64,000 nucleotides of DNA from positions 62,001 through 126,000 of the forward strand of contig NZ_JOAI01000003.1 of assembly GCF_000717715.1 (NCBI RefSeq), written 5' to 3'. This DNA is from Streptomyces sp. NRRL B-24484 (GTDB lineage Bacteria > Actinomycetota > Actinomycetes > Streptomycetales > Streptomycetaceae). The notes under the pieces are model-generated. The model saw nothing but the letters and a program-made list of their open reading frames with translations. It was not told the origin of the DNA and searched no databases. Position numbers and translations under genes: made by a program. Each line of letters starts with the position of its first letter. Positions within the stretch are counted from its first letter, which is position 1. Shown piece after piece: positions 41,449-49,226 of the stretch.

Positions 41449-41469
41449 CCCGAGCCCTCGGGCGTTTTT
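41449..41469 (+). terminator. Intrinsic terminator after nadK
   Basis: CCCGAG-CC-CTCGGG followed by CGTTTTT. A short but classical stem with a T-run. Confidence 0.75.
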
Positions 41470-41505
41470 GCAGGTCAAGGCCGTGCCGGAGATGGTCTCC
41501 TGACA

Positions 41506-41534
41506 TTGCCATGACGGTTGCCGCTCCGTAATAT
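41506..41534 (+). promoter_or_regulatory. Promoter of the GH64 glucanase gene
   Basis: -35 TTGCCA (41506-41511), 17-base spacer, -10 TAATAT (41529-41534). Transcription would begin near 41541, giving a leader of about 140 bases that contains the operator at 41565-41578. Confidence 0.65.
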
Positions 41535-41564
41535 TCAGGCCCACGGACGACGCCGCTTCAGATC

Positions 41565-41578
41565 TGAGAGCGCTCTCA
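41565..41578. promoter_or_regulatory. LacI-family operator
   Basis: Perfect 14-base palindrome TGAGAGCGCTCTCA with the CGCT centre typical of LacI-type repressors; CebR of Streptomyces binds TGGGAGCGCTCCCA, which differs at two symmetric positions. It lies just downstream of the predicted transcription start, where a bound repressor would act as a roadblock. Confidence 0.8.
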
Positions 41579-41682
41579 CTACTGTGGGTGAGCACAACCC
41601 GATGCGCGAACCGACGGATCCCGTACGGCAGTTGCCCCACCGCTCCCCCACCCGACCCCGCGGAGAACGGAACCCCCACCTC

Positions 41683-43383
41683 ATGACGCCTCGTCACCAG
41701 CGCCCGATATCGCGCCGCAAGCTCCTCGCCGCCACGGCAGGTGTGGCCCTCACCGTGCCCGCCGCAGTGACCTGGCTGCAGTCCAGTGCAGGCGCGTCGA
41801 CCTCCGTCAGCCTGCCCCTGGACCTGGTCAACACCACCGGGAACAACACCGTCTACGCATACGTCCTCGGCCGCGACCCCGCCGCGGGCGGCAACTGGGC
41901 CTTCGTCCAGGCGAACGGCAGCAGCCTGTACCACCCGCCGTCCCCGGCCAACGACCAGACGCCGCTGGGCGTCGACTGCGCCATCGCGCTCAACGGCTCG
42001 GGCGCGGGCGCCCGCCGGGTGACCCTGCCGCGCCTGGACAGCGGCCGCATCTACTTCGCCATCGGCTCGAAGCTCACCTTCCTGATGAACCGCGGCGGCG
42101 GCCTCGCCCTGCCGTCGGTGAGCAACCCGAGCGACCCGAACATCGACATCCGCCACGACTTCTGCGAATTCACTTTCAACAACGACCAGTTGTACGCGAA
42201 CATCACCTTCGTCGACATGGTCGGCCTGCCGATCTCCTTCCAGCTGGAGACCGGTCAGGGCACCCAGAACGTGCGCGGCCTGCCCGCCGACGGGCTGTCC
42301 CGGGTGGCGAGCGCGCTGCGGGCGCAGTCCGCCGCGGACGGCAGCGACTGGAGCCGGCTGATCGTCAGCAAGAACGGCGCCGACCTGCGGGTGCTCAGCC
42401 CCAACCTGGCGATCCGCGGCAACAGCGCGCTGTTCAAGGGCTACTTCGACAGCTACGTCGACCAGGTGTGGACGAAGTACCGCACCACCGACCTCAAGAT
42501 CGACACCCAGTTCACCTGGGGCACCGTCACCGGCCGGGTGAACGGCGACACGCTGACCTTCCCCGGCGTCGGCAGCTTCGCCCGGCCCTCCACCCTGTCG
42601 ATCTTCTCCTGCAGCGACGCGCCCTTCACCACGGGCAACGACGAGATGGGCAACCTGAGCGCCCGGCTCGCCGCCGCCTTCAACCGCACCACCCTGCTGG
42701 ACAACCCGAACCAGCCGACCGCCGAGAACCCGTCGGCCTTCTACACCAAGCCGCGCACCAACCACTACGCCCGGATCCTGCACACCACCACCCCCGACGG
42801 CCTGGGCTACGCCTTCCCGTACGACGACGTGCACCCGTCCGGCGTGGACTTCGAGGGCAAGGTGCAGTCCGGCAGCCCCACCCGGTGGACCATCACCGTC
42901 GGCGGCACGGCGGGCGGCGGCGGCACGCCGACCCCGACCCCGACGCCGACCGCGACGGCCACCGGAGGCGGCGGGGCCAGCGCCTTCTCGACCATCCAGG
43001 CCGAGGCGTTCAACGCGCAGTCGGGCACCCGGACGGAGGCCTGCTCGGACACCGGCGGCGGCTCCGACGTGGGCAACCTCGGCAACGGCGACTGGCTGAA
43101 GTTCAACGCCGTCAACTTCGGTACGGCCGGGGCGACCCGCTTCAGCGCGCGGGTGGCGTCCGGCGCGGCCTCCGGGGTGAGCGGCCTGGTGCAGGTCCGG
43201 CTCGGCAGCCCCACCGCCACACCGGTCGGCAGCTTCGCCATCGCCAACACCGGCGGCTGGCAGACCTGGCGGACCGTCCCGGCCGACATCGCCCGGACGA
43301 CCGGGACGCACGACGTCTACGTGACCTTCGACAGCGGCCAGCCGGCCGACTTCGTCAACCTCAACTGGTTCACGTTCGCGTAA
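41683..43383 (+). CDS. Tat-exported beta-1,3-glucanase (GH64) with CBM6
   Basis: 566 residues. Tat signal peptide: ISRRKLLAATAGVAL with the twin arginine, cleaved near SAGAST. The catalytic domain (about 35-400) is GH64, an endo-beta-1,3-glucanase releasing laminaripentaose: DFCEFTF and TFVDMVGLP carry the expected Glu and Asp. A Gly/Thr/Pro linker (GGGGTPTPTPTPTATATGGGG) leads to a CBM6 (about 435-566: AEAFNAQSGTRTEACSDTGGG...NWFTFA) that binds beta-glucans. The target is probably fungal cell wall. Under a LacI-type operator, so induced by an oligosaccharide. Confidence 0.92.
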   Translation: MTPRHQRPISRRKLLAATAGVALTVPAAVTWLQSSAGASTSVSLPLDLVNTTGNNTVYAYVLGRDPAAGGNWAFVQANGSSLYHPPSPANDQTPLGVDCAIALNGSGAGARRVTLPRLDSGRIYFAIGSKLTFLMNRGGGLALPSVSNPSDPNIDIRHDFCEFTFNNDQLYANITFVDMVGLPISFQLETGQGTQNVRGLPADGLSRVASALRAQSAADGSDWSRLIVSKNGADLRVLSPNLAIRGNSALFKGYFDSYVDQVWTKYRTTDLKIDTQFTWGTVTGRVNGDTLTFPGVGSFARPSTLSIFSCSDAPFTTGNDEMGNLSARLAAAFNRTTLLDNPNQPTAENPSAFYTKPRTNHYARILHTTTPDGLGYAFPYDDVHPSGVDFEGKVQSGSPTRWTITVGGTAGGGGTPTPTPTPTATATGGGGASAFSTIQAEAFNAQSGTRTEACSDTGGGSDVGNLGNGDWLKFNAVNFGTAGATRFSARVASGAASGVSGLVQVRLGSPTATPVGSFAIANTGGWQTWRTVPADIARTTGTHDVYVTFDSGQPADFVNLNWFTFA

Positions 43384-43399
43384 CCCCCGAGGTCGTCGC

Positions 43400-43433
43400 G
43401 TGCGGTCCCCGGCGGGCAGGCCGGGGGCCGCAC
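43400..43433 (+). terminator. Hairpin terminator after the glucanase gene
   Basis: 14-base stem GTGCGGTCCCCGGC / GCCGGGGGCCGCAC with a single T-G pair and a 6-base loop. No U-tract. Confidence 0.7.
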
Positions 43434-43478
43434 ACCCGTTCCGCCGACGGGGCGCCGCGGGGCCGCCGGGACCGCGCC

Positions 43479-44327
43479 CTACCGCTCGCCGTGGATCACC
43501 GCGAGGGCGTGCTCGCGGGCCCGGGCGCCCAGCCTGGCGTTGAGTTCGCCGAAGAGCTCGCCCGCGCCGACGCCGTTCCACCCCGGTGGGAGCAGCGAGA
43601 GCGGCAGGCCCGGGTCCCGGTAGGGCAGTCGGCGCCACTGGGTGAGCATCGGGACGTACTCCCGGAAGGCCTCCTGCGGGGACGCCCCGGCCGCCTCCGT
43701 CCGCTCCAGCACCGGGCGGTAGCGGCGCAGGAAGTCCGCGTACAGCGCGGTGAGTTCGTCGAGGTCCCACCAGCGGCGGACCTTGGAGCGCAGGTCGCCG
43801 AAGGCGAGGTGCTCGCCGGTGAAGAGGTCGACGTACCCGGCGAGCCCGAGGCGTTCCAGGGTGCGGCGGGTCTCGCCCGCGAGGTTGCCCGGGGCGATCC
43901 AGGCGCCGGGGGCGGCCGTGCCGAAGCCGAGCCGGGTCAGGGCGGCCCGCAGTTCGTGCCGCTTCTGGCGCTCGGACTCGGGGACGGAGAAGACCACGAC
44001 GACCCAGCCGTCGTCGGCGACCGCGCGGACCCGCTCGAAGATCCGGACGTCGCCCTCCGCGAGGGTCTCCAGCACCGAGGACGCCAGTGCGTAGCCGGCC
44101 GCGCCGTCGTGCCGCACGCTCTCCAGGACGCCCCGCCGCTTGAGCCGGGAGACCGACGAGCGGACGGCCGGCGGCTCGACCCCGAGGTCGCCCATCAGCC
44201 GGACGACCGAGGCGACGGAGAGCCAGTTCTGCTCCCCGCGCGCGTACAGTCCGAACGCGGTGATGATGAGCGGTCCGTGCCGCGTGTCGCGGCCGGCCGC
44301 CGGGGACTCCTCGGGCCCGGCCGTCAC
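43479..44327 (-). CDS. PaaX-family transcriptional regulator
   Basis: 282 residues, GTG start with GGAGAG upstream. PaaX layout: N-terminal winged helix (LIITAFGLYARGEQNWLSVASVVRLMGDLGVEPPAVRSSVSRLKRRGVLES), central domain (WVVVVFSVPESERQKRHELRAALTRLGFG), and C-terminal domain ending in EYVPMLTQWRRLPYRDPGLP. PaaX proteins are repressors released by an aryl-CoA. It is the last gene of the RidA-FAH-PaaX string and probably controls the whole divergent aryl-CoA cluster. Confidence 0.88.
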   Translation of the reverse strand: MTAGPEESPAAGRDTRHGPLIITAFGLYARGEQNWLSVASVVRLMGDLGVEPPAVRSSVSRLKRRGVLESVRHDGAAGYALASSVLETLAEGDVRIFERVRAVADDGWVVVVFSVPESERQKRHELRAALTRLGFGTAAPGAWIAPGNLAGETRRTLERLGLAGYVDLFTGEHLAFGDLRSKVRRWWDLDELTALYADFLRRYRPVLERTEAAGASPQEAFREYVPMLTQWRRLPYRDPGLPLSLLPPGWNGVGAGELFGELNARLGARAREHALAVIHGER

Positions 44328-44460
44328 AGCTGTGCTCTCCTCGCCTCGGGCCGGTGCCGTCCGTGGTGCCCGTCGGCGGGCAGCCTACCGCCTCGCCCCT
44401 CCGCATGATCGCGGTGTTCCGTGCGCCCGCCGCCCGGTGCGGGGCGGCGGCCGGCCGGGC

Positions 44461-45360
44461 TCAGACCAGGGATGTCGTCACCACCCGGTTGCGCAGTTCG
44501 CCGAGGCCGCCGACCCGGGTCACGACGAGGTCGCCGTGGCCGAGGAAGAGCTGCGGGTCGCGGGCGCTGCCGATGCCGCTCGGGGTTCCGGTCAGCAGGA
44601 CGTCCCCGGCGCGCAGGGTCATCCCCCGGCTGAGTTCGGCGATCAGCCGGGCGAAGGGGAAGGCCATCTGCGCGCTGGACGCGTTCTGCCGCAGCTCGCC
44701 GTTGACCTCGCACTGGACCTGCAGGCCGGCGGGGTCGGCGATCTCGTCGGCGGTGGTGAGCCACGGCCCCAGCGGCATGGTGGCGTCGATGCTCTTGCCC
44801 TTGAGCCACTGGCCGCCGTGGGCCCGCTGCAGGTCGCGCTGGGAGACGTCGTTGGCGACCAGGTAGCCGAGGACGTGCTGCAGCGCCTCGGCTTCGGGGA
44901 TCGACCGGCCGTCGCGGCCGATGACGAGGGCGATCTCGGCCTCGTAGTCCCACTGGGCGGAGAGGTCGGGGTCGTAGGCGATGTCGGCGGAGGGGCCGAT
45001 GACGGTGTCCGGGCCCTTGGTGAAGAAGGTGGGCCGGGTCGGGAGTCCGGCCGGGTCCTGGCCGCCGCGCTTGCCGGCGGACTCCTCGAAGTGGTCCCGG
45101 TAGTTCCAGCCGGTGCAGAGGATGTCCCGGTTGAAGCGCTGCAGCGGTGCCTCCAGCCGGACGCCGTCGAGCGGCCGCACGTCGGGGCCGGCGAGGGCGG
45201 ACGCGGCGGCCTCGCGGGCCGCGTCGAGGGCGGCGGGGCCGCCGCGGACGATGTCGTCGACGGTGCCGAGCGACGCGGGGAGCACCGCCAGCGCCGTCCC
45301 TGCCGGGTCGACGGCGGCGGCGCGCCGGGCGCCTCCGACGGTGAGCGATGCGAGCCTCAT
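44461..45360 (-). CDS. Fumarylacetoacetate hydrolase (FAH) family protein
   Basis: 299 residues from ATG 45360. FAH-fold enzymes hydrolyse or isomerise beta-diketo acids such as fumarylpyruvate. The motifs are ILCTGWNYRDHFEES, FFTKGPDTVIGP, DYEAEIALVIGRDGR (metal-binding acidic residues), GYLVANDVSQRDLQ, KSIDATMPLGPWL and LLTGTPSGIG. In this cluster it could cleave a ring-opened product such as fumarylpyruvate. Specificity cannot be read from the sequence. Confidence 0.9.
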   Translation of the reverse strand: MRLASLTVGGARRAAAVDPAGTALAVLPASLGTVDDIVRGGPAALDAAREAAASALAGPDVRPLDGVRLEAPLQRFNRDILCTGWNYRDHFEESAGKRGGQDPAGLPTRPTFFTKGPDTVIGPSADIAYDPDLSAQWDYEAEIALVIGRDGRSIPEAEALQHVLGYLVANDVSQRDLQRAHGGQWLKGKSIDATMPLGPWLTTADEIADPAGLQVQCEVNGELRQNASSAQMAFPFARLIAELSRGMTLRAGDVLLTGTPSGIGSARDPQLFLGHGDLVVTRVGGLGELRNRVVTTSLV

Positions 45361-45444
45361 GCCTGCCCTTCGTGCGGATCCGTGCCGGTCGTCAGAGAAT
45401 GTCGATGCCAGAGCGTGTTCCCGGGGATGCGGGTGCACCGCCAG

Positions 45445-45473
45445 GGGGCGCGGGAGGCGCCTCCACGCGCCCC
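45445..45473 (-). promoter_or_regulatory. Intercistronic hairpin between ridA and the FAH gene
   Basis: GGGGCGCG-GGAGGC / GCCTCC-A-CGCGCCCC, 14 paired bases with one bulge and almost no loop. It begins at the last base of the ridA stop codon. It may terminate or stabilise the upstream message and so make FAH and PaaX less abundant than RidA. Confidence 0.6.
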
Positions 45474-45904
45474 TACGAGCCGTCCGTTCGGCCGGGGCGC
45501 ACCAGGCGGTCGTCCGGGACGACGGCGACGCCGAGGATCTCGATCATGGCTTCGGGCTGCCAGAGCGCGGTGCAGCCGATGCCGGCCATGGCGGGGTAGA
45601 CCGGGCCGGCGAGCTCCCGCCAGACCTTGCCGATCTCCTTGCCGTGGGCCTGGTAGTCGGGGATGTCGGTCAGGTAGAGGGTCACGCTGACCAGGTCCTG
45701 CGGTTCGCCGCCCACCGCGCGCAGCGTGGTGAGCACGTTGCCGAACGCCTGGCGGAACTGCTCGACGATGCCGCCGGGAACGATCCGCATGTCGGCGTCG
45801 AGGGCGGTCTGTCCGCCCAGGTAGAGGGTGTTCCCCGCCAGGGTGCCGTGCGAGTAGCCGCTCGGTGCGGGAAGGGTGTCCGGGTTCACGGCGACGGGCG
45901 TCAT
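45473..45904 (-). CDS. ridA: RidA-family enamine/imine deaminase
   Basis: 143 residues, GGAGG about 6 bases before the ATG. RidA (YjgF/UK114) proteins hydrolyse reactive enamines and imines. YSHGTLAGNTLYLGGQTALDADM, QAFGNVLTTLRAVG, VSVTLYLTDIPDY and YPAMAGIGCTALWQPEAMIEI follow the family layout. The canonical RidA arginine (in IxC-R context) is replaced here: GIGCTALWQPE lacks the family P-A-R-S segment, so this is a RidA-like subgroup; some of these act in aromatic amine catabolism. Divergent from the cupin operon. Confidence 0.88.
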   Translation of the reverse strand: MTPVAVNPDTLPAPSGYSHGTLAGNTLYLGGQTALDADMRIVPGGIVEQFRQAFGNVLTTLRAVGGEPQDLVSVTLYLTDIPDYQAHGKEIGKVWRELAGPVYPAMAGIGCTALWQPEAMIEILGVAVVPDDRLVRPGRTDGS

Positions 45905-46129
45905 GCGACCTCCGGTCGGTGCTGCGTCGGGCCGGTTCCGCCCCGCCGCGCGGGGCATATTGACAATAGATGACGGCCGTGAAAAAAACGAGATACCGAT
46001 CGGCCCGGGCGGCGGGCGGGAACAGCGCCGGCCCGGCAGCAGACCCCTTCGAGACCACCATGGCGCCGGCCGCGGCAGCAGCCCCCACCGGCGCGCCGAC
46101 GTCCGCCGCACGGAACGGAGCCGTCCGCA
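45905..46129. promoter_or_regulatory. Divergent promoter region of the aryl-CoA cluster
   Basis: 225 bases between ridA and the cupin gene. A markedly AT-rich stretch at 45955-45995 contains ATTG-A-CAAT (45959-45967) and a run of seven A (45982-45988). This is the likely site of both promoters and of PaaX binding. On the minus strand CCCCG-CCGCG-CGGGG forms a short stem just before. Confidence 0.5.
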
Positions 46130-46612
46130 ATGGAGCCCGACCTCAGCAAGTACCGCCTCGACGGCGACAACTCGATGTACCGCCTGCCGAGCGGCCTGGT
46201 CGCCCCCGTCGTGACGCGCCGCGGCCTGGAGGACCCGGGCACGGCCGACTCGGGCGGCGCCGTCCGCGTCTCCGGCGTGAGCATCCAGCACACCCCGGCC
46301 AGGCGCCTCTGGTTCGGCAAGGTCAGCAACGAACCCGGCTACCGCTCGGTCTCCCACCACCACGGCGAGGCCGAGACCGGCGGCTACGTGCTGTCCGGCC
46401 GGGCGCGCATCTACTTCGGCGAGGAGTTCGCGGACTACCTCGACATGGAGGAGGGCGACTGGGTGTTCGTGCCGCCCTTCATGCCGCACGTGGAGTGCAA
46501 CCTCTCGCGGACGAAGCCGCTGGTCTGGATGACCACCCGCACACCGGAGAACATCGTGGTCAACCTGCCGGACGTCGCCGACGCCGACCTGCGGGACTGG
46601 GCGGACCGATGA
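46130..46612 (+). CDS. Cupin-domain protein, candidate ring-cleaving dioxygenase
   Basis: 160 residues. A single cupin barrel with full metal-binding motifs: SHHHGEAETGGYVLSG (motif 1: His, His, Glu) and GDWVFVPPFMPHVECN (motif 2: His, Asn). It opens with YRLDGDNSMYRLPSGLVAPVV. Gentisate dioxygenases are larger two-cupin proteins, so an exact assignment is not possible, but the 3-His-1-Glu centre is intact. It is the first gene of the plus-strand operon and overlaps the thioesterase by ATGA. Confidence 0.85.
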   Translation: MEPDLSKYRLDGDNSMYRLPSGLVAPVVTRRGLEDPGTADSGGAVRVSGVSIQHTPARRLWFGKVSNEPGYRSVSHHHGEAETGGYVLSGRARIYFGEEFADYLDMEEGDWVFVPPFMPHVECNLSRTKPLVWMTTRTPENIVVNLPDVADADLRDWADR

Positions 46613-47523
46613 CCCCCGACGCCGCCCCGCCCACCTCCGCGGTCTTCACCGCGGCGGTCACCCTGGCCCCGGCCGAGCCCCAGCACTTCGACCTCGCCTT
46701 CACCGCGACGACCCAGCCCTGCCCCTGGCCCAAGGCCTACGGCGGCGACCTGGTGGCGCAGGCCGCGGCCGCCGCGATGCGCTCGGTCACCGACGGCAAG
46801 TCGCTGCACTCCATGCACGGCTACTTCCTCCGGCCGGCCGACATCGGCGCCGCCGTCCGCCACGAGGTCGAGCTGCTGCGGGACGGCCGCGGCTACAGCA
46901 CCCGGCAGGTGCGCGCCTACCAGAACGGCCGGCCGGTCTACGTCTGCCTGGCCAACTTCGCGGCCGGCGAGCCCGGCGGCAGCTTCGGGGCCGGCCCCGA
47001 CCTCGACCTGGACGTGCCGGCCCCGGAGACCCTGCCGGACTCCGCGGCGTACCTGGCGGAACGCAGCGGCGGCACCATGACGGAGGCGTCCAAGGCCTAC
47101 TGGTCGGGCGGCCGGAGCTTCGACATGCGCCACGTGCCGGGCCCGCTCTACCTCGCCGTGGAGGGCAAGCAGACGCCGCACCAGGCGGTGTGGGTCCGCC
47201 CGTTCGACCGGCTGCGGCCCGTCGAGGGGCTGACCGACGACCAGCGGGACCGGGCGGCGCTCGCGTACGTCTGCGACTACACGATCCTGGAGCCGGTGCT
47301 GCGGGTGCTCGGCCTGCCCTGGGCGATGCCCGGGCTGGTCACCGCGAGCCTCGACCACGCGATGTGGTTCCACCGCCGCGGGCCGGTCGACGACTGGCTG
47401 CTCTACGTCCAGGAGGCGGTCGCCGCCGAGAGCGGCCGCGGGCTCGGTACCGGGCGCTTCTTCACCCGGGACCACCGCCACCTGGCGACCGTCGCCCAGG
47501 AGGGCATGATCCGCACCGCCTGA
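46609..47523 (+). CDS. Acyl-CoA thioesterase II (TesB-like)
   Basis: 304 residues, two hot-dog folds. AYGGDLVAQAAAAAMRSV, LHSMHGYFLRPADI and FSTRQV-type segments in the first half and SLDHAMWFHRRGPVDDWLLYVQEAVAAESGRGLGTGRFFTRDHRHLATVAQEG in the second are typical of TesB. It releases CoA from an acyl- or aroyl-CoA. Coupled to the cupin gene (ATGA) and followed after 32 bases by the ligase gene, so it acts in the same pathway. Confidence 0.9.
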   Translation: MTPDAAPPTSAVFTAAVTLAPAEPQHFDLAFTATTQPCPWPKAYGGDLVAQAAAAAMRSVTDGKSLHSMHGYFLRPADIGAAVRHEVELLRDGRGYSTRQVRAYQNGRPVYVCLANFAAGEPGGSFGAGPDLDLDVPAPETLPDSAAYLAERSGGTMTEASKAYWSGGRSFDMRHVPGPLYLAVEGKQTPHQAVWVRPFDRLRPVEGLTDDQRDRAALAYVCDYTILEPVLRVLGLPWAMPGLVTASLDHAMWFHRRGPVDDWLLYVQEAVAAESGRGLGTGRFFTRDHRHLATVAQEGMIRTA

Positions 47524-47555
47524 CCCCGTGTCAACGCCTTGGAAGGACTCCTCCG

Positions 47556-49214
47556 TTGACTCTTTCACCGTCGGCCCACCAGGACACCTTCACCCGCGAC
47601 CACCTGCCCCCGGCGGAGCTGTGGCCGACGCTCGAGTTCGGCACGCCGGAACTGCAGTACCCGGACCGGCTGAACGCCGCGACCGAACTCGTCGACCTGC
47701 CCGTCCTCACCCACGGCCCCGACCTGCCCGCGCTGCGCACCCCGGACGGCGAGACCTGGTCGTACGGCCTGCTGCAGCGGCGGGCGAACCAGATCGCCCA
47801 GGTGCTGACCGAGGACCTCGGCCTGGTGCCGGGCGGGCGGGTGCTGCTGCGCTCCCCCAACAACCCGTGGGCGGTGGCCGCCTGGCTGGGCGTGCTGAAG
47901 GCCGGCGGGGTGGCCGTGACCACCATGGCCGCGCTGCGTGCCCGGGAGCTCACCCCGCTCGTGGAGCGGACGCTGCCCGCGGTCGCCCTGGTGGACCACC
48001 GCTTCACCGAGGACGTCGAGGCGGTGCGGGCGGCCGTGCTGCCCTCGCTGGCGGTGGTGCCGCACGGCGGCACCGGCCCGGACGACCTGGTGGTGCGGGC
48101 CACCGCGAAGTCCGGCGCGTTCACCAACGTGCCGACCGCCGCGGACGACGTCGCCCTGCTCGGCCCGACCTCCGGCAGCACCGGCGTCCCGAAGATCACC
48201 ATGCACTTCCACCGCGACCTGCTCTCCATCGACAACACCTTCGGCCGGCCGCTGCTCGGCCTCGGCCCGGGCGACACCGTCGCCTGCTCGGCGCCGCTGG
48301 CCTTCACCTTCGGCCTGGGCATGCTGGTCGTCTTCCCGCTGCGGGCCGGCGCCTGCGCGCTGCTCACCGAGCCGGCGACACCGCTGCAGCTCGCCGACAT
48401 CGTCGAGAAGCAGGGCGTCACCGTGCTGGCGACCGCGCCGACGGCGTACCGGGCGATCCTGCGCGAGGGCCAGGAGCACCGGCTCGCCGGGCTGCGGGCG
48501 GCGGTCTCCGCCGGCGAGCAGCTGCCGCGGACCACCTGGGAGGCGCTGCGCGACCGGCTGGGCCTGCGGGTCGTCGACGGCATCGGCGCCACCGAGCTGC
48601 TGCACATCTTCATCTCGGCCGCCGGCGACGACATCCGGCCCGGCGCCACCGGCAGACCGGTGCCCGGCTGGCGGGCCGCGATCCTCGACGTCGACGGCCG
48701 CGAGCTCGGCCCCGGCGAGGTCGGCCGGCTGGCCGTGATCGGCCCGGTCGGCTGCCGCTACCTCGACGACCCGCGCCAGCACGACTACGTGGTGGACGGC
48801 TGGAACGTCACCGGCGACCTCTTCCACCGGGACGCCGACGGATACTTCTACTACCGGGCCCGCAGCGACGCGATGATCGTCTCCTCCGGGTACAACATCG
48901 GCGGCCCCGAGGTCGAGGCGGCCGTCGACACCCACCCGGACGTGGTGGAGTCCGGAGTGGTCGCCAAGCCGGACGGCGAGCGCGGCTCCGTCGTCTGCGC
49001 CTTCGTGGTGCTCCGCGAGGGCGTCACCGGCGACGCCGCGAAGGCCAAGGAGATCCAGGACCACGTCAAGCGGATCCTGGCCCCCTACAAGTACCCCCGT
49101 GAGGTGCGGTTCTGCGAGGCCCTGCCGCGCAACACCAGCGGCAAGCTGCAGCGCTTCGTGCTGCGCAGGATCGTCGACGACGAGCAGGCCGCCGCGCCTG
49201 CCGCCGAGCACTGA
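47556..49214 (+). CDS. Aryl-CoA ligase, 2-aminobenzoate-CoA ligase type
   Basis: 552 residues from a TTG start, GGAAGGA about 8 bases upstream. Acyl-adenylate-forming enzyme: LLGPTSGSTGVPKIT (P-loop), VDGIGATELLHIFIS, WNVTGDLFHRDADGYFYYRARSDAMIVSSGYNIGGPEVE, and catalytic Lys in RNTSGKLQR. The N-terminus (DTFTRDHLPPAELWPTLEF...YPDRLNAATELVD) resembles 2-aminobenzoate- and benzoate-CoA ligases, not salicylate-AMP ligases. It supplies the CoA ester for the next gene, 12 bases downstream. Confidence 0.88.
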   Translation: MTLSPSAHQDTFTRDHLPPAELWPTLEFGTPELQYPDRLNAATELVDLPVLTHGPDLPALRTPDGETWSYGLLQRRANQIAQVLTEDLGLVPGGRVLLRSPNNPWAVAAWLGVLKAGGVAVTTMAALRARELTPLVERTLPAVALVDHRFTEDVEAVRAAVLPSLAVVPHGGTGPDDLVVRATAKSGAFTNVPTAADDVALLGPTSGSTGVPKITMHFHRDLLSIDNTFGRPLLGLGPGDTVACSAPLAFTFGLGMLVVFPLRAGACALLTEPATPLQLADIVEKQGVTVLATAPTAYRAILREGQEHRLAGLRAAVSAGEQLPRTTWEALRDRLGLRVVDGIGATELLHIFISAAGDDIRPGATGRPVPGWRAAILDVDGRELGPGEVGRLAVIGPVGCRYLDDPRQHDYVVDGWNVTGDLFHRDADGYFYYRARSDAMIVSSGYNIGGPEVEAAVDTHPDVVESGVVAKPDGERGSVVCAFVVLREGVTGDAAKAKEIQDHVKRILAPYKYPREVRFCEALPRNTSGKLQRFVLRRIVDDEQAAAPAAEH

Positions 49215-49226
49215 GAGGACCAGCGC

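Noticed and set aside
47556..49214. Salicylate-AMP ligase (SdgA) as the assignment
   Set aside because: The N-terminal segment resembles 2-aminobenzoate/benzoate-CoA ligases and no separate CoA transferase (SdgB) is present; not fully excluded.
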